Notes under the pieces: generated by a model | Seen by the model: only the letters and a program-made list of their open reading frames with translations | What the model was told of the DNA's origin: nothing | The model's database searches: none | Part shown: positions 15,671 to 21,642 of the stretch, piece by piece | Position numbering within the stretch: the stretch's first letter is position 1 | Layout of the letters: each line of letters begins with the position of its first letter | Source: DATAMF01 sp964472565 | Lineage (GTDB): Bacteria; Chloroflexota; Anaerolineae; Aggregatilineales; Aggregatilineaceae | Direction: 5' to 3' | Assembly (NCBI GenBank): GCA_964472565.1 | Contig: CAYYNB010000076.1 | Coordinates: forward strand, 1 to 26,956 | DNA: 26,956 bases | Position numbers and translations under genes: made by a program

Positions 15671-15994
15671 TTAGTCCTTCAATGTACGGCGACGGCGGGG
15701 TGGTGTGGGCACCGCCTCGGTCTGGTCGGTTCCGATTTCTGCCGAAGCGCTTTCGGCTGCGGTTTCAAACAATGCCGGGTGTTCGGCTTTCCACACCAAC
15801 GCCTGCTGGATCAGCTCCTGCTGTGTTTCCGGTGTCAGTTCGCGATATTCGTCGGGCGAGATCCGCAGCCGCAGACCGCCGCCGTCAGGCACAATCATCG
15901 TCACCGACCCGGCAGCCAGTGGGAGGCCAGAGAGCGCGGAACGCTCCGCGTCAAAAATCAGCTCGCCATGTCGAATCAGTACCAGTCCATTCAT
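15671..15994 (-). CDS. Small protein before the major tail protein, function unknown
   Basis: ATG 15994 overlaps the upstream stop (ATGA), giving 107 residues; the frame stays open to 16120 only because of overlap with the previous gene. The first half is beta-like (NGLVLIRHGELIFDAERS, GSVTMIVPDGGGLRLRI). The middle is helical (DEYRELTPETQQELIQQAL), followed by an Ala/Glu-rich section and a basic end (PPRRRRTLKD). I do not recognise it. It may be a neck or tail-tube accessory protein. Confidence 0.6.
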   Translation of the reverse strand: MNGLVLIRHGELIFDAERSALSGLPLAAGSVTMIVPDGGGLRLRISPDEYRELTPETQQELIQQALVWKAEHPALFETAAESASAEIGTDQTEAVPTPPRRRRTLKD

Positions 15995-16512
15995 GAGGTA
16001 CCTCGCGCCGGAAGCATTAACGGGACGGTCAAGGGAAATTCCAACCCTAACTGCTTCGGGTTGTCGTTGGTTTCGCCGGTCACAAACAGACTCATGCCGC
16101 GCGGCGCGGTGATCTGGCAACCCTTCGGAGAGAGGTACTGGACATAAGCCAGTCCGGGTTGGTCGATCAGGTCACGGTACTGCCGGAAGTAGCGCAGCAC
16201 AGCAGGCAGGTACAGCCAGGCGAGTTTCTGGTTGGTGCCCTGGTAGCCGGCTGTCACGTGATCAATCACCAGCCGCATGGAGATGGTGATGCTAAACGTC
16301 GTCACGTCGGCGGGACCTTCCGGCTGCGGCAGATCACCGGGGGTGTTGGTCCAGTACGGCATGCTGTTCTGGAAATACAGCGCATACGGCGCTGCATTTT
16401 TGGATTCAGGGATACAGCGCCGCTGCATCTCCATGATCCGCTCGACAACACTCCAGACCGCGAAGGCGAGTTCATCCGTCACCTGGGTTAAGGCGTGCAG
16501 GTCGTCATTCAT
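15991..16512 (-). CDS. Probable tail completion / tail terminator or neck protein
   Basis: The frame is open to 16581, but ATG 16512, just after the connector stop, is the natural start (173 residues, MNDDLHALTQVTDEL). The N-terminal helix is followed by beta-rich segments (VTTFSITISMRLVIDHV, MSLFVTGETNDNPK, LGLEFPLTVPLML). Its place between connector and major tail protein is that of neck, tail-completion and tail-terminator proteins. The family cannot be named with certainty from sequence. The stop forms an ATGA overlap with the next gene. Confidence 0.55.
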   Translation of the reverse strand: MNDDLHALTQVTDELAFAVWSVVERIMEMQRRCIPESKNAAPYALYFQNSMPYWTNTPGDLPQPEGPADVTTFSITISMRLVIDHVTAGYQGTNQKLAWLYLPAVLRYFRQYRDLIDQPGLAYVQYLSPKGCQITAPRGMSLFVTGETNDNPKQLGLEFPLTVPLMLPARGTS

Positions 16513-16513
16513 C

Positions 16514-17389
16514 TCACACCACCAGAAACGTGCTGTCGAAGGCCGACTGCTGGAAGACGGCGAGCATATGACGCACCTCATCCGGGATGTCGGCAGGAAA
16601 TTCCACCGTTGTCAGGCCGTCATAGGTGACTTGCTGGAACTGACCGCGCCGGGCATAGACAAAGGCGAGCCAGCGGTTGGCCGCGCGCTGGACCAGCGCA
16701 TCCGGACGCCAGATATAAATGGGTGTGTCTTTCGCATGGGCGGCTGCTGCCGAGCCGCGCTGGCCGCGCCGCACGGTGAGTACGTTGGTAGTGGTATTCA
16801 CCGCTTCCACCGTCAGGTACTCGGCCTCGATCTTCAGCAGCTGGCCGGGACAAAAACGCGGCGTCCAGGCGGTGTCATCCGCGCTGTCCGCGTCACCGAC
16901 GGTAATCACCGTGACATTGGCATGGATGCCGCCGGTGTCCTCGACCGCGTCCCGGCTGTCGCCCCAGGCCTGCCCGTAAGCGGCGTGGTAGCCCCACACG
17001 CCGGTGATCTGGATGGCATCCATGTAATCGCCGTTGGTGCTGGACCAGCTGCCGCTCACCCGGCGGATGCGGTCATAGGTCGTACAACTACCACCCTGGC
17101 TGGACAGCAGGCGGTAATCCGTCGGAGCCAGCGCGGTGCCCGTGCCATCGACGAGCGATGTCACGGTCAGCACCGGGTGATCCAGGTGCAGTTCGCGGCG
17201 CTCGTCATCGATATGCTCTCCCCGCGCATCGAAGGTGCGGGTTTCCAGCAGCGGCGCAAAGGTGAAGCCGACGAACTGGTCAATCCGTGCCTCGATAATA
17301 GGCAGCGTCAGCAGCACGTAGGCATCGTCGCTGACATCGGCGGCGTTGACCTTAAGCTCCGTGCGGGCGTGGGCGAGATCCGTGTACAT
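16514..17389 (-). CDS. Head-tail connector (HK97 gp6-like adaptor) with an inserted beta domain
   Basis: A 291-residue protein. The N-terminal part (YTDLAHARTELKVNAADV, LTLPIIEARIDQFVGFTF) and the end (DALVQRAANRWLAFVYARRG, DEVRHMLAVFQQ) resemble gp6-type adaptors, which form the ring under the portal. Between them, about residues 157-228, is a small beta domain with GQLLKIEAEYLTVEAV and LTVRRGQRGSAAAAHAKD; this pattern (E, V, RG..G....H) is seen in several phage structural proteins. Typical gp6 adaptors are 100-120 residues, so the extra length is mostly insertion. The next gene starts two bases after the stop. Confidence 0.68.
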   Translation of the reverse strand: MYTDLAHARTELKVNAADVSDDAYVLLTLPIIEARIDQFVGFTFAPLLETRTFDARGEHIDDERRELHLDHPVLTVTSLVDGTGTALAPTDYRLLSSQGGSCTTYDRIRRVSGSWSSTNGDYMDAIQITGVWGYHAAYGQAWGDSRDAVEDTGGIHANVTVITVGDADSADDTAWTPRFCPGQLLKIEAEYLTVEAVNTTTNVLTVRRGQRGSAAAAHAKDTPIYIWRPDALVQRAANRWLAFVYARRGQFQQVTYDGLTTVEFPADIPDEVRHMLAVFQQSAFDSTFLVV

Positions 17390-17391
17390 GC

Positions 17392-17772
17392 CTATGCCTC
17401 GTCGTCGAAGACCGGCTTGCCGACATTGGCCGGGGCAGGTGTGGATGCTGCCGCAAGCTGCTGGTACTGCACGCGCGCCTGCTCAAATAACTTTTGCAGG
17501 TCCCGTTTGGGTAATTTCCGCGCCTCGTCGAGGGTCAGGCGGATGAGCAGCCGTAAACCCTCGTCCGGTGCGGTTTCTGCTGCCGCGTCGAACGTCTCGG
17601 CGGGTTTGCCTTTGGCCTCTTTTTTGTCCGCCGCGGGCACGGCGAGCAGTGCGCTGCCTGCGCCGACAACCCGGTGCGAAAACGCCGATACCGCGCTGTC
17701 GTGTTGCGTCTGGCCGCGAGCGTCGAGCACCACGAGGCCATAACGATTAAAACGAACGCCGGTTGAATTCAC
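17392..17772 (-). CDS. Small helical protein of the head module, function unknown
   Basis: 126 residues from GTG 17772, with GGAGG five bases upstream. The N-terminus is beta-like (GVRFNRYGLVVLDARG). A Lys/Ala/Glu-rich stretch (ADKKEAKGKPAETFDAAAE) leads to two helices (GLRLLIRLTLDEARKL, DLQKLFEQARVQYQQLAAA) and an acidic tail FDDEA. I do not recognise a family. It lies three bases upstream of the connector gene. A small head or head-tail joining component is possible. Confidence 0.6.
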   Translation of the reverse strand: MNSTGVRFNRYGLVVLDARGQTQHDSAVSAFSHRVVGAGSALLAVPAADKKEAKGKPAETFDAAAETAPDEGLRLLIRLTLDEARKLPKRDLQKLFEQARVQYQQLAAASTPAPANVGKPVFDDEA

Positions 17773-17784
17773 TCAAACCTCCAG

Positions 17785-17806
17785 CGGGGAGCGGGTTCGC
17801 TCCCCG
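17785..17806 (-). promoter_or_regulatory. Intergenic hairpin before the GTG-started gene at 17772
   Basis: A perfect 9-bp stem (CGGGGAGCG / CGCTCCCCG) with a 4-nt loop, in the 38-base gap between two head genes. There is no U tract. It ends two bases before the GGAGG ribosome site at 17782-17778, so it could tune translation of the next gene or protect the upstream message. It shares GGGGAGC/GCTCCCC with the hairpin after the capsid gene. Confidence 0.6.
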
Positions 17807-17810
17807 GTAT

Positions 17811-18251
17811 TTACAGGATGTAGTCGACGGTAATCGTGGCGACCCCCGCCGTAGCTGGGGTGCCACCCGGCACATACACGCCTCGGATCACCGTCGCGGC
17901 AGATAACACCGCGTCATCGGCGGGGGCGACCAGCGTCAGTCCCGGTGTTCCCAGTGCCGCATCGTTCACGAACCGGTTGGCGGTGGTACCGTCTCCCAGA
18001 TCCACGACGTTGCTGGATCCGGCGTCGAAGGCCGTTTTGACGTGGATTTTGAAATCCACGATCTGTGCACCCGCGGGCAGGGTGAACAGGTTCTTCGCAG
18101 TGGTGTCGGTGTAGGTTAGCATTGCCCGCTGCGCATACAGTGGATGGTCGGCCTGCGCGACATACACCCCGTCCGCTTCGTCGCGGGTCAGTACGCCGCT
18201 GGCCGCCGCGACCACGCGGGGCAGGTTGTTCCCAACAGGTGGTAAAGACAT
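17811..18251 (-). CDS. Probable capsid decoration / head-fibre-like protein
   Basis: The best start is ATG 18251, behind GGAGG with an 8-base spacer, giving 146 residues (the frame is open to 18275). The N-terminus (NNLPRVVAAASGVLTRDEADG) is helical. The rest is a beta-rich domain with NLFTLPAGAQIVDFKIHV and SSNVVDLGDGTTANRFVND, a pattern seen in small phage structural proteins placed next to the capsid. The ending (TAGVATITVDYIL) is a closing strand. Likely a trimeric or surface-bound head protein; a role as a capsid cement is inferred. Confidence 0.6.
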   Translation of the reverse strand: MSLPPVGNNLPRVVAAASGVLTRDEADGVYVAQADHPLYAQRAMLTYTDTTAKNLFTLPAGAQIVDFKIHVKTAFDAGSSNVVDLGDGTTANRFVNDAALGTPGLTLVAPADDAVLSAATVIRGVYVPGGTPATAGVATITVDYIL

Positions 18252-18293
18252 CGTAGTATCCTCCCGGTAATCCAACGGGATGGAGGGCGGGGA

Positions 18294-18722
18294 CTAACTG
18301 TCCCAGCCCATCGAATATTTCCGGGGCCCGGCGGCATACACCGCGCACACAAACTGCGGTGTGTTGGTCCCGCCGATGGTGGCGACGACGCGGATCTGCG
18401 CCTTCAACCGCTCGCGGTGCAGCGCCCGGCGCTGGAAGCTGGCGGTAGTAGTGACCTGCGCAAATGTGGCCGTTTCCCCGGTGGTCGGGTCGTACAGCGA
18501 AGCCGCCGGAACCGCGCCCCAGGTGTCGGTGCTGTCGACGCGGTGCTGCACCACCAGGTCGAGCGTTGGGTTGGTGCCCTGCCCGGCCTCGGCATCCAGC
18601 ACGAGATGGATATCCCCCTCGATGCCGCTGATGTCGAGTGCGGCAGCTTCCGTCGCGCCGAATCCACGTTCATCGACGCTCAGCAGCGCCGCAATCTGCA
18701 AACTTCCCAGTTGGTCAATCAC
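18294..18722 (-). CDS. Probable head-surface or auxiliary capsid protein
   Basis: A 142-residue protein starting at GTG 18722 behind GGGAGG with a 6-base spacer. It has no signal peptide or membrane span and seems mostly beta (GDIHLVLDAEAG, LDLVVQHRVDS, FVCAVYAAGPRKYS). The segment LDAEAGQGTNPTLDLVVQH is typical of small proteins that sit right after the capsid gene in many siphophages and are thought to be decoration or head-associated proteins. It is followed after 42 bases by another likely decoration protein. The assignment is by position and composition; function is not shown. Confidence 0.55.
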   Translation of the reverse strand: MIDQLGSLQIAALLSVDERGFGATEAAALDISGIEGDIHLVLDAEAGQGTNPTLDLVVQHRVDSTDTWGAVPAASLYDPTTGETATFAQVTTTASFQRRALHRERLKAQIRVVATIGGTNTPQFVCAVYAAGPRKYSMGWDS

Positions 18723-18756
18723 TTCAGACCTCCCTTATCAACGAATGGGTGTCAAA

Positions 18757-18775
18757 GGGGAGCAGCCCGCTCCCC
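18757..18775 (-). promoter_or_regulatory. Intergenic hairpin after the capsid gene
   Basis: A perfect 7-bp GC-rich stem (GGGGAGC / GCTCCCC) with a 5-nt loop in the 71-base gap after the capsid stop. The downstream tract is only TTTG, so it is a weak intrinsic terminator at best. It may be an mRNA 3'-stabiliser or partial attenuator. The stem sequence recurs in the hairpin at 17785-17806. Confidence 0.55.
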
Positions 18776-18793
18776 GGATGAAATACACGGTGC

Positions 18794-20263
18794 CTAGATC
18801 GACAGGCCGGTGGTCACGTGGAAGGCGTCGGGTACCATCACCGCCGTATCGGCGTAGACGATGGCACGAACCACCGTCACGTTGGATTTGAATGCCACCT
18901 GATCGCTGGCCGCCAACTCGATGTTGTTGCCCAGCGCGACAGCCAGTTCGCTCCAGTCACCCACAAAGTTGACGGTTTCGCTGCCGCCGCCCAGGTTACG
19001 CGGCACGGCATTGGTTTTGTAGTACGGGTAATTAAACAGGGTCCGTTCTCGCACTCCGCTCGACCAGTACTCCCGGAGGATGGGCTGGCCGTTTTCATCC
19101 CGCATGTTTTCGAAATACCGGAACAGGCGCGAGCAGGAGATCGCGCCCCAGGTATCCTGCACGTCGACGTTGGCATCTTCCAGGGCACCGTAGGCAATCG
19201 CCAGGTCGTCGAGGTCCGGCTCGCGCGCGGGGGCGAGCTGCACCAGGCCGATGCCGGGCGTCCAGCGTACGCCGAGCGGCTCGACGCCCGTGCTGCCGCC
19301 ATCAGCGGGCACGCCGCCGGTACCAAACAGGGCGGAGTACTGCAGCTTGAGGTTGATGGCGGTGATCATATCGTCACGGAGACGCTGCTCGATCTGCGCA
19401 CCGCCCGACCGCAGCCAGCCGTTGGGGTATTCCTGGATCGCACGCAGTTCTTTCAGGGTCAACGAGGCCGTGGCCCATCGGACATGGCTGCCGGGCACTT
19501 CCGTGGCTTCACCCGCCCAGTACGCTTCCGGCATGCCGACCTGCTTGCGAATGACCACCTGCCAGGCGTCACCCATTGGGAAGTTGTAGGCCCCGGCCTC
19601 AAACAGGACGAATTTGTCAATCAAGGGCTGGAGGATCGTGTCCGCGACGGCAGTGCTGAGCACCCATGCTCCCCCCGGACCTTCGCCGCTACTGTAACGC
19701 GCGGCGTGGTCCAGTTGGAACAGGTACCGGCGGGCATCCGCCAGACGGCCCCGGAAACCGGCGGGTTTGTAGCCCATCGCGGCCATAATCGCGGCGTGGA
19801 TACCGGGTGCATCCGCCCCGCGATTGATATGCGGGGCGTTGTAGCTACCGCCGTTTGCCGCCGACCGCGCGGCGCGCCCTCCACCGGCGGGAGCCTGGAA
19901 GGGCATGGTCCCATTGCGGGGCGTCTGGTCGGCCAGTGAACGAACAGCCCCCATCGCGCGGGACAGCGCGGCATAATCGCGCGCTTCGGCAGCGGGTGGT
20001 TCTTCTTCGGTGCCGGCCTGCTGGGATTCCAGCATGTCGGCAGTGTCGCGCAGCACGGCGATAACCTCGGCATCGGTGGTATCCGCGCCCAGGCCCAACG
20101 CTTCCCGCAGCTGCGCAGAATCCAGGTTGACGGCGGCCATCGCCGCGTCACCCATACCGCCCTCTAAGGCGGTGAGCAGGTTGGACAACGCTTCCTGGAC
20201 GGCTTCGGGTGTGGCATCCACACCCAGGAACGCCGCCAAATCAGCGAGCATTTGAGGGTCCAT
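18794..20263 (-). CDS. Nested in-frame scaffold-major capsid protein (alternative start, 489 aa)
   Basis: ATG 20263 (residue 289 of the fusion, protein start MDPQMLADLAAFLG) is preceded by GAGGAG at 20275-20270 with a 6-base spacer, one of the best ribosome sites in the window. It sits exactly at the boundary between the protease part and the scaffold-like acidic helix. Initiation here would give a 489-residue scaffold plus capsid protein lacking ChaB and protease. A head needs hundreds of capsid copies and few proteases, so this arrangement makes sense. It resembles the nested Nu3 scaffold inside lambda C, but here the capsid itself is nested. The product is inferred from the start signal only. 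Confidence 0.6.
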   Translation of the reverse strand: MDPQMLADLAAFLGVDATPEAVQEALSNLLTALEGGMGDAAMAAVNLDSAQLREALGLGADTTDAEVIAVLRDTADMLESQQAGTEEEPPAAEARDYAALSRAMGAVRSLADQTPRNGTMPFQAPAGGGRAARSAANGGSYNAPHINRGADAPGIHAAIMAAMGYKPAGFRGRLADARRYLFQLDHAARYSSGEGPGGAWVLSTAVADTILQPLIDKFVLFEAGAYNFPMGDAWQVVIRKQVGMPEAYWAGEATEVPGSHVRWATASLTLKELRAIQEYPNGWLRSGGAQIEQRLRDDMITAINLKLQYSALFGTGGVPADGGSTGVEPLGVRWTPGIGLVQLAPAREPDLDDLAIAYGALEDANVDVQDTWGAISCSRLFRYFENMRDENGQPILREYWSSGVRERTLFNYPYYKTNAVPRNLGGGSETVNFVGDWSELAVALGNNIELAASDQVAFKSNVTVVRAIVYADTAVMVPDAFHVTTGLSI

Positions 20264-21127
20264 CGGGGTCTCCTCGGTGAATAGTGACGAACGAAAACGA
20301 TCTGGTGAAAGCTCCGGTGGTCCTTGCGCCTCCCGCGCCTCGGACGCTGGAGCGAGTGGTTCATCCGCAGCCGCCAGCGGGCCGAGCTGCGGTTGGTAAA
20401 CGGATTTGCAGGCCGTGAGGGTCAGCGTGGCGCGCCCCCCGGCCAGGGGGATATGACGCGCGGGTGACTCGACCACTTCCCGGATCGTTGCCGCCATCCC
20501 GTCCAGCGTGACCGGGCCGAGACCTTCTTCGGCTGGTTCCTGGGTCAGCGACCAGCCCGCCAGCGGCCAGACCCGCATCTGGCCGTTGGCCGGGTTGAAG
20601 CCCTGCTCGGCGTAATGCGCGATGGAGTCGGATGAATACGACAGTTTGCCGTTTTCGATTTCGGCGAGCGTGCGCGCCAGCAGGGGGTGATCCGGCCACA
20701 ACACATGGGCCACCCAGATGCCGAAGCCGTAAATCTCCAGGCGGTGGCGTTGGCCGATGGGTTCCCAGCCGTAGTCGGCATCCCAGCCGTGTTCGTACCA
20801 CAGCGGCGCGTCCGGATAGTACTCGGCCAGCAAGTGGGAGAGCGTCGAAAAGTGGGTGCCGTAAAAGTCCGGGTCCTGCGGGCTGGTAAACTTCATGCCC
20901 CAGCCCTCGACGATATACAGCCCGTCTGCCCGGCGGCGCAGGTCAACCGAACGGTTGGCGGCCACCCAGCGGATTTTGCGTACCGCGCCCCAGGCCGCGA
21001 CCCGCGCCTTGTCGTCATCGTGGGTCTGGTGATACACGTCATTGAAGACGGCCAGCCACTGTTCCTGCTCGTCATGATTCAGATTGTCCCGCACGTCGGC
21101 GGGCAGATCCGCGATCTGGCTGTACAT
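18794..21127 (-). CDS. ChaB-domain / prohead protease / scaffold / major capsid protein fusion
   Basis: A 777-residue polyprotein-like head protein. Residues 4-55 match the ChaB fold (SQIADLPADVRDNL, then DDDKARVAAWGAVRKI). Residues 65-200 look like an HK97/XkdF-type prohead protease, with a candidate catalytic His at 113 (WYEHGWD) and Ser at 163 or 165 (GKLSYSSDS). Residues 289-380 are an acidic helical scaffold or delta segment. From about 440 to the end is the HK97-fold major capsid protein: an N-arm and E-loop area with GPGGAWVLSTAVAD, the spine helix near LRDDMITAINLKLQYSALFG and a closing beta segment NVTVVRAIVYADTAVM. The protease would remove the N-terminal parts during maturation. 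A strong internal ribosome site at residue 289 suggests that a shorter scaffold-capsid protein is also made. The start ATG overlaps the preceding stop. Confidence 0.88.
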   Translation of the reverse strand: MYSQIADLPADVRDNLNHDEQEQWLAVFNDVYHQTHDDDKARVAAWGAVRKIRWVAANRSVDLRRRADGLYIVEGWGMKFTSPQDPDFYGTHFSTLSHLLAEYYPDAPLWYEHGWDADYGWEPIGQRHRLEIYGFGIWVAHVLWPDHPLLARTLAEIENGKLSYSSDSIAHYAEQGFNPANGQMRVWPLAGWSLTQEPAEEGLGPVTLDGMAATIREVVESPARHIPLAGGRATLTLTACKSVYQPQLGPLAAADEPLAPASEAREAQGPPELSPDRFRSSLFTEETPMDPQMLADLAAFLGVDATPEAVQEALSNLLTALEGGMGDAAMAAVNLDSAQLREALGLGADTTDAEVIAVLRDTADMLESQQAGTEEEPPAAEARDYAALSRAMGAVRSLADQTPRNGTMPFQAPAGGGRAARSAANGGSYNAPHINRGADAPGIHAAIMAAMGYKPAGFRGRLADARRYLFQLDHAARYSSGEGPGGAWVLSTAVADTILQPLIDKFVLFEAGAYNFPMGDAWQVVIRKQVGMPEAYWAGEATEVPGSHVRWATASLTLKELRAIQEYPNGWLRSGGAQIEQRLRDDMITAINLKLQYSALFGTGGVPADGGSTGVEPLGVRWTPGIGLVQLAPAREPDLDDLAIAYGALEDANVDVQDTWGAISCSRLFRYFENMRDENGQPILREYWSSGVRERTLFNYPYYKTNAVPRNLGGGSETVNFVGDWSELAVALGNNIELAASDQVAFKSNVTVVRAIVYADTAVMVPDAFHVTTGLSI
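20263..20275 (-). promoter_or_regulatory. Internal Shine-Dalgarno and start for nested capsid protein
   Basis: On the coding strand GAGGAG is followed by ACCCCG and then ATG. The complementarity to the 16S tail and the spacing are near ideal, and it falls at a domain boundary within the capsid fusion. Confidence 0.6.
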
Positions 21128-21642
21128 CAGGCGATCCTCCCGAACCGGTCCACAAACCGCGCGGCAGCAGCCATCAGCCGCTCATCCACACCCAGTGAAA
21201 TCCGCTGTAGTTCATCGGCAGCATTCGGCCAGCCGGTGATCCGGTGGAACCGCTGCTGCCGTTGGCCGTACACATACTGGGCGACCGGGCTGTCGTTGAA
21301 CACTCGCACATTTGTCAATCCCTGGCTGTAATTGGCGAGCACGTGCCAGGCCTTCACCAGCGCATGCGAGCGGGTATAGGGGATGATGTGGCCGTCGGCG
21401 TCGTGTTTCAGGACAAAGTTTTTCACGTAATACGCCTGTTTCGCGCTGGTCCATTCCAGCGGATAATCGCCGGGATAACGGCGCACGGGCGGTTCAATGC
21501 GCAGCGTTTTGTCCACCTCGTGCCGCACCCACGGCACAATATCCGTCTTCGCGATGGCTTTCACCTCGTCGGGAAAGTCGCGCGCGAAGGATTGAATCTG
21601 GTTCAGCAGGGTAGAATCGAAGGCAACCTGGGCGTCATACAT
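21127..21642 (-). CDS. HK97 gp10-like / phage virion morphogenesis-type protein (tentative)
   Basis: A 171-residue protein overlapping the portal stop by 8 bases and joined to the capsid gene by an ATGA overlap. The N-terminal helix (LLNQIQSFARDFPDEVKAI) followed by basic and aromatic segments (RIEPPVRRYPGDYPLEWTS, KQAYYVKNF) and a segment ending NDSPVAQYVYG resembles the HK97-gp10/virion morphogenesis group of head-tail proteins, especially the pattern of a helix and then a grafted aromatic strand followed by a V(x)N(x)A-like segment. In most phages such a protein lies after the connector rather than between portal and capsid. A minor capsid role is the alternative. No signal peptide or membrane span is seen. 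Confidence 0.5.
   Translation of the reverse strand: MYDAQVAFDSTLLNQIQSFARDFPDEVKAIAKTDIVPWVRHEVDKTLRIEPPVRRYPGDYPLEWTSAKQAYYVKNFVLKHDADGHIIPYTRSHALVKAWHVLANYSQGLTNVRVFNDSPVAQYVYGQRQQRFHRITGWPNAADELQRISLGVDERLMAAAARFVDRFGRIA

Noticed and set aside
16277..17743. A 488-codon plus-strand open frame
   Set aside because: It covers the connector gene and its neighbours on the opposite strand and shows no domain. GC-rich codon bias leaves the antisense frame open.
18757..18775. Intrinsic terminator after the capsid gene
   Set aside because: The stem is good but only TTTG follows and the next gene starts with a strong ribosome site, so I list it as a hairpin rather than a terminator.
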